Of a stretch of DNA of 64,000 bases, positions 41,458 to 51,435 are shown one piece after another. Origin of the DNA: Elusimicrobia bacterium GWC2_64_44 (GTDB lineage Bacteria; Elusimicrobiota; Elusimicrobia; Elusimicrobiales; UBA9959); assembly GCA_001799845.1 (NCBI GenBank), contig MGUG01000041.1, positions 1 through 64,000 of the forward strand, in the 5' to 3' direction. Position 1 is the first letter of the stretch, and every line of letters begins with the position of its first letter. The position numbers were made by a program, and so were the translations under genes. The notes beneath the pieces are model-generated. The model searched no databases and had not been told where the DNA came from. It was given only the letters and a program-made list of their open reading frames with translations.

Positions 41458-43554
41458 ATGGAAAGAATCACCGAACATCCAGTGCTGCAGCCGGAAGAGC
41501 GGCGGGCCATAAAATTCACTTTCGACGGCAAAACCTGCGAGGCGCTCGAGGGAGAGATGATCTCCAGCGCGCTCTACGCCAACGGCGTCAAGATCTTCAG
41601 CCGCCACCACAAGGACTCGGCGCCCCAGGGCATCTTCTGCGCCAACGGCCAGTGCGCGCAGTGCTCGGTCATAGCCGACGGGCTGACAGTGAAATCCTGC
41701 GTGACCGCGGCGCGCGAAGGCATGCGCGTGGAGACGCTGCGCGGCGAAGCCCGGCTGCCGCGCGTGGCCTGCGTGCAGGAATTCGGCCGCGTCGAGGAGC
41801 TGGATTTCGACGCGCTCATCATCGGCGCGGGCCCTTCGGGCCTGGCGGCCGCGGCCGAGCTGGGCAAGCTCGGAGTGAAGACCCTCATCATAGACGACAA
41901 GGACCGTTTCGGCGGCAAGCTGGTGCTGCAGACCCATAAATTCTTCGGCTCGGTGGAGGACTGCTACGCCGGCACGCGCGGCGTGGATATAGCCTCCAAG
42001 CTGGAGGAGCAGCTGAAGGAATACCCGTCGGTGCAGGCCTGGAAGAACGCGGTCTGCCTGGCCGTCTTCTCCGACAAAAAGGTGGGCGTGCTCCGCGGCG
42101 ACAAGTATTACCTGATCCGCCCCAAGGCCGTCATCAGCGCCACCGGCGCGCGCGAGAAATCCCTCGCTTTCCCCGGCAACACCCTGCCCGGAGTCTACGG
42201 CGCCGGCGCCTTCCAGACGCTGGTCAACCGCGACCTGGTGCGGCCGGCGAAGCGGCTCTTCATCGTCGGCGGCGGCAACGTGGGCCTGATAGCCGGCTAC
42301 CACGCGCTGCAGGCCGGCATACAGGTGGTGGGCCTGATAGAGGCCCAGGCCCGCTGCGGCGGCTACAAGGTGCACGAGGACAAGCTCAAGCGCCTCGGCG
42401 TGCCGGTCTACACCCGGCACACCATATTGCGCGCCGACGGCAAAGAAGGGCTCGAGAGCGTGACCATCGCCGCCGTGGACGAGAAGTTCTGCCCGGTGCC
42501 CGGCACCGAGAAAAAATTCGAGGCCGACACGCTGCTCATCGCCGTGGGCCTCTCCTCCGTCGACGAATTCCACGCGCAGGCCAAAGAGGCCGGCATGGAG
42601 GCCTTCGTCTGCGGCGACGCCGAGGAGATAGCCGAGGCCTCGGCCGCGATGTTCAGCGGCAAGATCACGGCGCACAAGGTGCTCAAGTCGCTCGGCGTGA
42701 TGGCCGCGCCGGTGCCGCCGTTCTGGTTCGACCGGCTGGAGGTGCTCAAGTCCCGCCCCGGCGTGACCAAGGAGCCCGCGACGAAGGACCACGACCGGAA
42801 GGTCTACCCGGTGCTGCACTGCCGGCAGGAGATCCCCTGCAACCCGTGCGTGACCGTCTGCCCGAAAAAGTCCATCAAGCTGTCGGGCGAGAGCATCATG
42901 AACACGCCGCAGTTTACCGGCGACTGCATAGGCTGCTACAAATGCCTGGTCATCTGCCCCGGCCTGGCCGTCACCATAGTGGACTACCGCAAGGACCCGG
43001 CCAACCCGTCGGTGGCGATACCCTTCGAGATAGGCCGCGGCCTGGTGAAGAAAGGCGATAAGGTCCGCCTGACGGGCTGGGAAGGCGCGGACCTCGGCGA
43101 GGCCGAGGTGCTGGACGTCAAGGACTTCAAGGCCGAGAACACCATGATAGTCATAGTGAAGGGTAACCCCGGGGTCGTGGACCGGGCCGTCTCGCTGAAG
43201 CTCTACGCCGGCGAGGCCGGTGTGAAGGCCGCGGCCGAGCTGGCCAGCTCCGAGGACGACACCATTATCTGCCGCTGCGAGCGGGTGAGCCTGGGCGAGG
43301 TGCGCCGCGCCATCCGGAGCGGCATGCGCGACCTGAACCAGCTGAAGGCCGTTACGCGCGCCGGCATGGGCGCCTGCGGCTCCAAGACCTGCTCGTCGCT
43401 GCTGCTCAACGTCTTCCGCAGCGAGGGCGTGGACCTCAAAGAGGTGACCGGCTTCACTCGCCGGCCGCTGTTCGTGGAGGCGCCGCTGGGCGTCTTCTCC
43501 GGCGTGAAATGCCAGACCGAGGCCGACGAGAAAGCCAGCTGGAGCGGATTCTAA
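41458..43554 (+). CDS. Multi-cofactor FAD/NAD(P) oxidoreductase, alpha subunit (sarcosine oxidase/proline dehydrogenase/HcnAB type)
   Basis: The 698-aa protein strings together an N-terminal [2Fe-2S] domain (about 15-95, cysteines 61, 66, 69 and 81 in 'CANGQCAQC...KSC'), an FAD-binding disulfide-oxidoreductase core ('ALIIGAGPSGLAAAAELGKL', then NAD(P)-binding 'RLFIVGGGNVGLIAGYHAL'), an 8-cysteine ferredoxin segment ('CNPCVTVCPKKSI', 'CIGCYKCLVICPG') and a C-terminal BFD-like [2Fe-2S] site ('IICRCERVS', 'GACGSKTC'). This is the alpha subunit of amino-acid/amine dehydrogenases such as archaeal proline dehydrogenase. The beta subunit gene follows after 9 bp. The substrate is not readable. Confidence 0.82.
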   Translation: MERITEHPVLQPEERRAIKFTFDGKTCEALEGEMISSALYANGVKIFSRHHKDSAPQGIFCANGQCAQCSVIADGLTVKSCVTAAREGMRVETLRGEARLPRVACVQEFGRVEELDFDALIIGAGPSGLAAAAELGKLGVKTLIIDDKDRFGGKLVLQTHKFFGSVEDCYAGTRGVDIASKLEEQLKEYPSVQAWKNAVCLAVFSDKKVGVLRGDKYYLIRPKAVISATGAREKSLAFPGNTLPGVYGAGAFQTLVNRDLVRPAKRLFIVGGGNVGLIAGYHALQAGIQVVGLIEAQARCGGYKVHEDKLKRLGVPVYTRHTILRADGKEGLESVTIAAVDEKFCPVPGTEKKFEADTLLIAVGLSSVDEFHAQAKEAGMEAFVCGDAEEIAEASAAMFSGKITAHKVLKSLGVMAAPVPPFWFDRLEVLKSRPGVTKEPATKDHDRKVYPVLHCRQEIPCNPCVTVCPKKSIKLSGESIMNTPQFTGDCIGCYKCLVICPGLAVTIVDYRKDPANPSVAIPFEIGRGLVKKGDKVRLTGWEGADLGEAEVLDVKDFKAENTMIVIVKGNPGVVDRAVSLKLYAGEAGVKAAAELASSEDDTIICRCERVSLGEVRRAIRSGMRDLNQLKAVTRAGMGACGSKTCSSLLLNVFRSEGVDLKEVTGFTRRPLFVEAPLGVFSGVKCQTEADEKASWSGF

Positions 43555-43563
43555 AGAGGACAT

Positions 43564-44721
43564 ATGGCTGAAACCAAATACGACGTCATAATAATCGGGG
43601 CGGGCAGCATAGGCGTGCCGCTGGCGATGGCGCTGGCCAAGGCCGAACTGAAAACGCTGGTGCTGGACGCCGCGCCCTCTCCGGGCCAGGGCCAGAACAA
43701 GTGCGCCATCGGCGGGCTGCGCGCCACGCATTCCGACGGCTCCAAGATCAAGACCTGCCTGCGCAGCCTCGAGATCTTCTCCACCTGGAAGGAGAAGCAC
43801 GGCGACGACATAGGCTGGATAAAGGGCGGCTACCTGTTCCCCGTCTATACCGAGCGCGACGAGGCCGTGCTGCGCGACCTGCTGAAGGTGCAGAAGGGCT
43901 TCGGCCTCGACATAGACTGGATCCCCGCCGAGAAGGTGCGCGCGCTGGTGCCCGGTATCGCCGACAAGGACCTGCGCGGCGGCACCTGGTCCCCCGGCGA
44001 CGGCTCGGCCTCGCCGCTGCTGTCCATAAACGCTTTTTACCGCCGGGCCGTAAAGCTGGGCGCAGAGTTCCGCTTCAACGAGCCTGTCACCGAGATATTG
44101 AAAGAGGGCGGCGAGGTGAAGGGCGTGCGCACGGCCCGCGGCCGCTACGAGGCCAAATGGGTGGTGAACGCCGCCGGCGCCCAGGCCGCAGCGGTCTCGG
44201 ACCTGGCCGGCGTCAAGGTGCCGGTGCGCCCGGACTGCCACGAGGCCGGCATCACCGAGCCCGCCGGGCGCTTCTTCGACCCGATGGTAGTGGACATCCG
44301 CCCCGGCGACAAGTCCAAGAACTACTACTTCTACCAGAACTGGGAAGGCCAGATCGTGTTCTGCTTGACGCCGCAGCCGCCCATCTGGGGCGACGACCGG
44401 CGCTCCACCTCGGAGTTCCTGCCGGAGATCTCGCGCCGCATGGTCTCGCTGATGCCGAACCTGGCCACCCTGCGCGTGCGCCGCACCTGGCGCGGGCTGT
44501 ACCCCATGACGCCCGACGGCTTCCCGGTTGTGGATTTCCCGGCCGCGCTCAAGGGCTACGTGCTGGCCGTGGGCATGTGCGGCCAGGGCTTCATGCTCGG
44601 GCCCGGCCTGGGCGAGGCGCTGGCGGCCCACCTTGGCGGCAAGCCCTCGGCGGCCGACCGCGAGATGCTGGCCGGCTTCAAGCTGGAGCGCAGTTTCGCC
44701 GGCCAGGAGAAGCTGAAGTAA
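43564..44721 (+). CDS. FAD-dependent amino-acid/amine dehydrogenase, beta subunit (DAO/SoxB-like)
   Basis: The 385-aa protein is a DAO-fold flavoprotein: the dinucleotide-binding 'YDVIIIGAGSIGVPLAMALAKAE', 'GGLRATHSDGSKIK' near the active site, 'WVVNAAGAQAAAVSDLAG' and the C-terminal 'RTWRGLYPMTPDGFPVVD' and 'GMCGQGFMLGPGLGEALAAHL'. These match SoxB/glycine-oxidase/HcnC-like subunits that oxidise a secondary amine or amino acid and pass electrons to the alpha subunit. Sarcosine, proline and hydroxyproline are all possible substrates. The gene pair ends at a strong terminator. Confidence 0.85.
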   Translation: MAETKYDVIIIGAGSIGVPLAMALAKAELKTLVLDAAPSPGQGQNKCAIGGLRATHSDGSKIKTCLRSLEIFSTWKEKHGDDIGWIKGGYLFPVYTERDEAVLRDLLKVQKGFGLDIDWIPAEKVRALVPGIADKDLRGGTWSPGDGSASPLLSINAFYRRAVKLGAEFRFNEPVTEILKEGGEVKGVRTARGRYEAKWVVNAAGAQAAAVSDLAGVKVPVRPDCHEAGITEPAGRFFDPMVVDIRPGDKSKNYYFYQNWEGQIVFCLTPQPPIWGDDRRSTSEFLPEISRRMVSLMPNLATLRVRRTWRGLYPMTPDGFPVVDFPAALKGYVLAVGMCGQGFMLGPGLGEALAAHLGGKPSAADREMLAGFKLERSFAGQEKLK

Positions 44722-44740
44722 CAGGTCCGCCGGACCGTGG

Positions 44741-44768
44741 CGGCCCTCCCCCGCGGGAGGGCCGTTTT
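44741..44768 (+). terminator. Terminator after the two-subunit dehydrogenase
   Basis: A 10-bp stem CGGCCCTCCC / GGGAGGGCCG with a CCGC loop is followed by TTTT. Confidence 0.85.
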
Positions 44769-44770
44769 CA

Positions 44771-44799
44771 TTGACGGGGCCGGCGGCAAGCGGTATAAT
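44771..44799 (+). promoter_or_regulatory. Sigma70-type promoter of the tolC-macA-macB operon
   Basis: TTGACG (44771-44776), 17 nt, TATAAT (44794-44799). This is the best classical -35/-10 pair in the window. Transcription would start near 44806. Confidence 0.75.
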
Positions 44800-44803
44800 T
44801 ATC

Positions 44804-44815
44804 TACCGAGCGGTA
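44804..44815. promoter_or_regulatory. Palindrome TACCG-AG-CGGTA at the predicted +1 of the efflux operon
   Basis: 5-bp inverted arms lie directly over the expected transcription start. The position and TACCG/CGGTA arms resemble operators of TetR-family efflux repressors. No repressor gene is adjacent, so this is a candidate operator only. Confidence 0.4.
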
Positions 44816-44875
44816 AAATAATTGCAATAAAACGGCCGCCCCTCGCGTTATGCTTTAGAAGCGGTCTATAAAACT

Positions 44876-46135
44876 ATGGATATCTATAAAAAAATCCTCT
44901 TACTCGCGGCCCTGGCGCTGCCGGCCGTCCCGGCCGCGGCCGAGACCGGGCTCACCTGGGACGAGGCGCGCAAGCTGGCCATGCAGCATAACCCCGCGGT
45001 AAAGGCGGCCCGGGCCTCCATGGAGCAGGCGGGCGCCTCCTATCTGGCCAGCCTCAACTCCTATTTCCCCTCGGTCAGCGTGTCCCACGGCGTCAGCCGC
45101 AGCGGCGGCGACGGCCGGGACGCGTCCAACAGCTGGAGCGCCTCCATCTCGGCTTCCGAGGACCTGCTGAACTTCCGCACCGTTTCCAGCGTTAAGAGCA
45201 GCCGCATCTCCAAGGAGAAAGCCGAGGCCGACTACCTGGCCGCCTCCGCCTCCGCGCGGCAGACCCTGTCCGGGGCCTTCACGGACCTGCTGTTCGCGCA
45301 GCGCCGCGTGGACGTGCAGAAGAAGATCCTCAACATCCGCGTAGAGAACGCAAAATTGATACAGCTCAAGTACGAGAGCGGCATGGAGTCCAAGGGCAAC
45401 GCCCTCTACACGCAGGCCCTGGCCGACAACGCCGCGGTCTCCGTGAAAAGGGCCGAGCGCCAGCTCTCTTCCGCGCAGCGCGGCCTCCTGCAGGCCATCG
45501 GCCTGGAGGACGGCCGGGCCGTGCGGGCCGCCGGCGACATCGGCGTGCCGGTCTTCGAGCTGGACGAGCCCGCAGTGGCCGGCGCGCTGGACAAGTCCCC
45601 CCGCATTACCGCCGCCAGGAAGACGCTGGAGTCCGCCAAAGAGCGGACCGCCTCCGCCCGCTACTACTCCTACCCGTCGCTGCGCGCGAGCGGCTCCTAC
45701 GGCTGGAGCGGCGACCACGAATTTCCGGATTCCAAGGGCTGGTCCATGGGCCTGAGCCTGAGCCTCCCGCTCTTCTCCGGCGGGCCCACCTACTATTTCA
45801 ACAACCTTTCCGCCTTCAAGAAGGCGCAGATAGCCGCCGAGGAGAACTTCAGGGCCGAAAAGATCTCGCTGGCGGCCTCGCTGCGCTCCGGCTACGAGGA
45901 CTTCCAGAGCGCCGCCGAGACCGCCCAGGCCAACTCCGGGCTGCTGCGCGCCAACGAGGAGCGCTACAAAGAGGCCCAGATCAAGTACATGGCCGGCAAG
46001 ATCAGCTTCATCGACCTGATCAACGTAGAGCAGAATTTCGTGGATTCCGACCTGAACCAGCTGGACCTGGCCCGCACGGCCCACGGCCGCAAGGCGTCGC
46101 TGGAGCAGCTGTTGGGCGTAGGCATGGAGCGGTAA
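44876..46135 (+). CDS. TolC-type outer membrane efflux protein
   Basis: The 419-aa protein has a signal peptide (about 1-22) and two outer-membrane-efflux (OEP) repeats, giving the coiled-coil periplasmic tunnel and beta barrel of TolC-like channels. Typical stretches are 'LTWDEARKLAMQHNPAVKAA' at the mature start, 'RQTLSGAFTDLLFAQRRVDVQKK', 'QLKYESGMESKGNALYTQAL' and the second-repeat 'LRSGYEDFQSAAETAQANSG' and 'EAQIKYMAGKISFIDLINVEQNFVD'. It is the first gene of the pump operon, 10 bp before the adaptor gene, and supports a diderm envelope. Confidence 0.9.
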   Translation: MDIYKKILLLAALALPAVPAAAETGLTWDEARKLAMQHNPAVKAARASMEQAGASYLASLNSYFPSVSVSHGVSRSGGDGRDASNSWSASISASEDLLNFRTVSSVKSSRISKEKAEADYLAASASARQTLSGAFTDLLFAQRRVDVQKKILNIRVENAKLIQLKYESGMESKGNALYTQALADNAAVSVKRAERQLSSAQRGLLQAIGLEDGRAVRAAGDIGVPVFELDEPAVAGALDKSPRITAARKTLESAKERTASARYYSYPSLRASGSYGWSGDHEFPDSKGWSMGLSLSLPLFSGGPTYYFNNLSAFKKAQIAAEENFRAEKISLAASLRSGYEDFQSAAETAQANSGLLRANEERYKEAQIKYMAGKISFIDLINVEQNFVDSDLNQLDLARTAHGRKASLEQLLGVGMER

Positions 46136-46145
46136 GAGGATAAAT

Positions 46146-47126
46146 ATGAAAAAACTCATCATCGTGCTCGTGATCGCGGCGCTGGCCGGCGGCGGCTGGT
46201 ACGCTTTCAAGAAGAAGGGCTCCAATAACAAGCCGCGCTACCGCCAGGCCCAGGCCGAGCTGCGCGACCTCTCGGAAGTGGTGGACACCACCGGCGTAGT
46301 GGAGCCCGAGAACCGGGTGGAGATCCAGCCCTCCTCCTCGGGGCGCATAGAGGAGATCCTAGTTGAGGAAGGCGAGAGGATAAAGGCCGGCGAGGTGCTG
46401 GCGCTGATGAGCTCCTCCGACCGCGTGGCCATCCTCGACGCCGCGCGCGCCTCGGGCGAGGACCAGTACGCGCAGTGGAAGGAGACCTACAAGCCCATCA
46501 AGGTCATCTCCCCGATAGACGGCACGCTGATCCTCAAGAACGTGGTGCAGGGCCAGACCGTCGGCGCGAGCACCGTGCTGTTCGCCATCTCCGACAAGCT
46601 CATAGTTTCCGCCAGCCTCGACGAGTCGGACATCGGCCGCGTGAAGAAAGGCCAGGCCGCCACTATAGTGCTGGACTCCTACCCGGACAAGAAGGTGCGC
46701 GGCGCCATCTTCAAGATACTGGACGAGGGCACCACCAAGAACAACGTGGTCACCTATACCGTCAAGATACGCCCGGACCGCGTGCCGGAGTTCTTCCGGT
46801 CCCAGATGACCGCCAATATCAAGATCAAGATCTCCGAGCGCAAGGACGTGCTGCTCATTCCCGCCGCCGCCGTGGTGACTGACCCGCAGGGGCAGACCGC
46901 CGTCATCAAAGAAGTGAAGGACGGCGCTCCTGTCTACGCCCGCGTGGAAACGGGCCAGAACGAGGGCGACGAGGTGGAGATAACCTCCGGCCTCGAAGCG
47001 GGCGAGACGGTGTTCTACCGGGCGGGCGGCTACGCTCCGCAGGTGGACTCCGCCGGCAAGAACCCGCTGATGCCGACGCGGCCCGGCATGAACCGGCAGC
47101 AGCAGCGCGCCGTGCGCGGGCGCTAG
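46146..47126 (+). CDS. Periplasmic adaptor (membrane fusion) protein, MacA-like
   Basis: The 326-aa protein bridges the MacB transporter and the TolC channel. It has one N-terminal membrane anchor (about 3-18), a lipoyl-like hairpin ('VEPENRVEIQPSSSGRIEEI', 'GERIKAGEVLALMSS'), the matching second half 'VISPIDGTLILKNVVQGQTV', and a beta-barrel and C-terminal domain ('VRGAIFKILDEGT', 'VEITSGLEAGETVFY'). The alpha-helical hairpin between the lipoyl halves is very short compared with E. coli MacA, so its contact with TolC may differ. The tail is Arg/Gln-rich. Confidence 0.9.
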   Translation: MKKLIIVLVIAALAGGGWYAFKKKGSNNKPRYRQAQAELRDLSEVVDTTGVVEPENRVEIQPSSSGRIEEILVEEGERIKAGEVLALMSSSDRVAILDAARASGEDQYAQWKETYKPIKVISPIDGTLILKNVVQGQTVGASTVLFAISDKLIVSASLDESDIGRVKKGQAATIVLDSYPDKKVRGAIFKILDEGTTKNNVVTYTVKIRPDRVPEFFRSQMTANIKIKISERKDVLLIPAAAVVTDPQGQTAVIKEVKDGAPVYARVETGQNEGDEVEITSGLEAGETVFYRAGGYAPQVDSAGKNPLMPTRPGMNRQQQRAVRGR

Positions 47127-47172
47127 ATCCGGAGGCGATTTCCCCGCGGCCGCCGCGAGGGGTGTGACAATT

Positions 47173-49122
<1,950 letters not shown>

Positions 49123-49148
49123 CGCTTAATTTGATATATTATGTGGAC

Positions 49149-49172
49149 CGCGGGCGAGGGCCCGCGTTCTTA
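49149..49172 (+). terminator. Short terminator after macB
   Basis: A 7-bp stem CGCGGGC / GCCCGCG with a GAGG loop is followed by TTCTTAT. It lies between macB and the zinc-ribbon gene. Confidence 0.65.
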
Positions 49173-49195
49173 TCACAGGTTTGCTGGAGGCACAC

Positions 49196-49597
49196 ATGGT
49201 CAGCGTTCAAGTTAAATGTCCCCATTGCGGGAAGTCCCTGATGAATTCCGCCAAGAAACTCGAAGGCGCCCCTTCGATAGAGGTCAACCTGACCTACGCG
49301 GGCAAGCACGCCCCCCTTTACCTCAGCTCCCTTTACGGCAGCTACAAGGTCGAGACAGAGCTCAACATGCCCGTCGGCAAAGTGGCCGGTTTCCGCTGCC
49401 CCCACTGCAAGGCCGACCTGAAGAGCACCCGCAAGTGCGACGCCTGCTCCTCCCAGATGATAGCTTTCGAGCTGAAGGCCGGCGGCCAGGTGCAGATCTG
49501 CTCGCGCCGCGGCTGCAAGAAGCATGTGCTGGAGTTCCAGGACCCCGCCGGCGAGCTGCAGGCTTTCTACAAGTCCTACCTGAAAGCGCTTAAGTAA
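49196..49597 (+). CDS. Zinc-ribbon protein, 133 aa, unknown function
   Basis: The ATG at 49196 has GGAGG 5 nt upstream, better than the track start at 49181. The protein has an N-terminal 'VKCPHCGKSLMNS', a middle 'FRCPHCKADLKSTRKCDACSS' and 'ICSRRGCKKHVLEF', enough cysteines for two or three zinc sites. The part between (about 20-60) has a strand pattern 'PSIEVNLTYAGKHAPLYLSS'. No DNA-binding or catalytic domain is clear. It is a single-gene unit ended by a strong terminator. Confidence 0.7.
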   Translation: MVSVQVKCPHCGKSLMNSAKKLEGAPSIEVNLTYAGKHAPLYLSSLYGSYKVETELNMPVGKVAGFRCPHCKADLKSTRKCDACSSQMIAFELKAGGQVQICSRRGCKKHVLEFQDPAGELQAFYKSYLKALK

Positions 49598-49612
49598 GCG
49601 CGGGCTGGCTGG

Positions 49613-49653
49613 CGCGAAACGCGGGGAGGACGGCTCGCCGCGTTTCGCGTTTT
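49613..49653 (+). terminator. Terminator after the zinc-ribbon gene
   Basis: A perfect 12-bp stem CGCGAAACGCGG / CCGCGTTTCGCG with a 13-nt loop is followed by TTTT. Confidence 0.82.
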
Positions 49654-49658
49654 AACTT

Positions 49659-50447
49659 ATGCCGGACATCGAACATAAAAGTTTTTTCAGTACGCACAAG
49701 GTATTGGCCTTCGTGCCCCTGCTGCTTATGGGCGCCGGCGTCTGGTACTACATCCAGGGCCGGATGCCGGACCACAAGCAGGAAGCTCCCGTGCCGGCCG
49801 ACGCGCCCATCTTCGGCGCTGCGCAGTCCAAGCCCGCCGCCGTCGCCGCCGCCGCCGTTAAGCCCGACGACATTTCCACCCTGGGCGCCGCCGCCGCCCG
49901 CCTGCCCGATGTTTACGACCCGAAGGCCGGCCTCGACATACAGGGGCCGCCCGAGTTCAAGAGCCAGGTCACCCACGCGCTGAAGCTGGTCTGGCAGGCC
50001 GACCGCCCCACCTTCCTGTTCATCCGCACCAATCTCGCCGTGATCCGCAACGAGATGCTGACCGGCTTCTACCTCGAGAACGGCCGCAGCGTGGCCGCCC
50101 TATCCAAGGACCACGCCTTCCGCTCGCTGACCTGGTGCGCCGGCGTCATCGCCCACCAGGCCTGGCACGCGGCCTACACCCAGGGCAAGAAGCGGCGCAA
50201 AGCCGCCGGCACCGCCCCGCCGCCCCCGCCCGGCGAGAAGAGCGAGCGGCCGGTGGAAGCCAACCCTATGGTTTTCGACTACAGCGGCATGGCCGCCATA
50301 CTCTACGTGGAGGACAAGGCCTCCGCCTTCCAGCTCGACGTGCTGAAGAAGGTCGGCGCCCCGGCCCGGGAAACCGGCCCGCTGTTCCGCCGCGCCCCGC
50401 GCGACTTCCACCTGTCGCACGACGGCAACTACGCCATAAACCCGTGA
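49659..50447 (+). CDS. Membrane-anchored protein with degenerate zincin-like motif (HQAWH)
   Basis: The 262-aa protein has one membrane helix (about 14-32), an Ala/Pro-rich linker and a periplasmic C-terminal domain. The segment 'GVIAHQAWHAAYTQGKK' lies where many small bacterial zincins have AHExxH, and 'YVEDKASAFQLDVLKKVGAP' resembles the downstream helix with the third ligand ('E.eAfafQ..vL..lGa'). The catalytic Glu of HExxH is Gln here, so peptidase activity is doubtful. A Pro-rich loop near 185-195 separates the two parts. It overlaps dus by four bases (GTGA). Confidence 0.6.
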   Translation: MPDIEHKSFFSTHKVLAFVPLLLMGAGVWYYIQGRMPDHKQEAPVPADAPIFGAAQSKPAAVAAAAVKPDDISTLGAAAARLPDVYDPKAGLDIQGPPEFKSQVTHALKLVWQADRPTFLFIRTNLAVIRNEMLTGFYLENGRSVAALSKDHAFRSLTWCAGVIAHQAWHAAYTQGKKRRKAAGTAPPPPPGEKSERPVEANPMVFDYSGMAAILYVEDKASAFQLDVLKKVGAPARETGPLFRRAPRDFHLSHDGNYAINP

Positions 50448-51415
50448 CCTCTCTGCTGCGACCTCTCGCCGTCGGGCGGGTAGAACTCAAGAACAACCTG
50501 GCGCTGGCCCCCATGGCCGGCATCACCAACGCGGCCTTCCGCGTGCTGGCCGCGGGCGGCGGGGCCGGGCTGGTGGTCACCGAGATGGTCTCGGCCGACA
50601 GCCTCAAGTACGGCAATAAGAAATCTTTCCGCATGCTCGGCCTGCGGCCCGAAGAGGGCCCGGTGGCCATACAGGTCTTCGGCGCGGACCCGTCCTCGAT
50701 GGCCCTGGCGGCGCGGGACGCCGAGAGCGCCGGCGCCGCCATCGTGGACATCAACGCCGGCTGCCCGGTGAAAAAGGTGCGCCGCTCCGGCGCGGGCGCA
50801 GAGCTGATGAAGGCGCCGCTGCTGCTGGCCGACATCATCTCGCGCATGGTCAGGAGCGTAAAGATCCCGGTGACCGTGAAGTTTCGCGTCGGGCTGGAGG
50901 CGGGCGAGAACCTGGGGCCCCTGCTCGCCCGCGCGGCGGAGCAGGCCGGCGCCGCGGCCATCACCCTGCACGGCCGGCCGGCCTCGCAGTTCCATACCGG
51001 CCCTGTCAATCTCGAATATATGGCCGAAACCGCGGCGGCGGTGCGCATTCCCGTCTTCGGCAACGGCGGCGTGGAGAACGCCGCCGGCGCAAGCGCCCTC
51101 CTGGAGGCCGGCTGCGCCGGGGTGGCCATAGGCCGCGCGGCGGTCTTCAACCCGGCCGTTTTCAGCGAGATCGCAGCGGGGCTCTCCGGCGGGGATGTGC
51201 CGCCGCCCTCCGGCGCCGACCGCATGCGCCTGTTCCTGCGCTTCCTCGAGCTCAACGCCGAACTCTACGGCGAAGAGCACGGCCTGGCGCGCGCCCGCAA
51301 GCTGGTGGGCTACTGGCTCAAGGGCCTGCCCGGCGCCGCCGGCGCCCGCAGCGCCTTCATGCGCCTCAAGACCCTTAAAGAGGCCGAAGAGCTTTTGATA
51401 CAATATACGAAGTAA
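50444..51415 (+). CDS. dus: tRNA-dihydrouridine synthase
   Basis: Dus enzymes reduce uridine to dihydrouridine in tRNA with FMN. The GTG at 50444, overlapping the previous stop (GTGA), gives 323 aa beginning 'MTSLLRPLAVGRVELKNNLA', a good match to the family N-terminus; the track's upstream extension is antisense-like sequence. Motifs are 'APMAGITNAAFRVLA', 'VDINAGCPVKKVRRSGAGAE' with the catalytic Cys, 'VTVKFRVGLE', 'ITLHGRPASQFHTG' (usually HGRTR.Q.Y.G) and 'VFGNGGVENA'. Which Dus type (A, B or C) cannot be assigned by eye; DusB is most likely. Confidence 0.92.
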   Translation: MTSLLRPLAVGRVELKNNLALAPMAGITNAAFRVLAAGGGAGLVVTEMVSADSLKYGNKKSFRMLGLRPEEGPVAIQVFGADPSSMALAARDAESAGAAIVDINAGCPVKKVRRSGAGAELMKAPLLLADIISRMVRSVKIPVTVKFRVGLEAGENLGPLLARAAEQAGAAAITLHGRPASQFHTGPVNLEYMAETAAAVRIPVFGNGGVENAAGASALLEAGCAGVAIGRAAVFNPAVFSEIAAGLSGGDVPPPSGADRMRLFLRFLELNAELYGEEHGLARARKLVGYWLKGLPGAAGARSAFMRLKTLKEAEELLIQYTK

Positions 51416-51435
51416 AACCGCCTAAAGGCCCCATT

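Noticed and set aside
41404-44631. N-terminal 1,000+ residues of the 1933-aa minus-strand ORF
   Set aside because: It is antisense to two well-supported dehydrogenase genes; His/Gly/Ala/Val-rich shadow composition. Only the part from 41403 down is real.
50135-50443. N-terminal extension of the dus ORF
   Set aside because: It is an alternative frame of the upstream gene; the GTG at 50444 gives the canonical Dus N-terminus.
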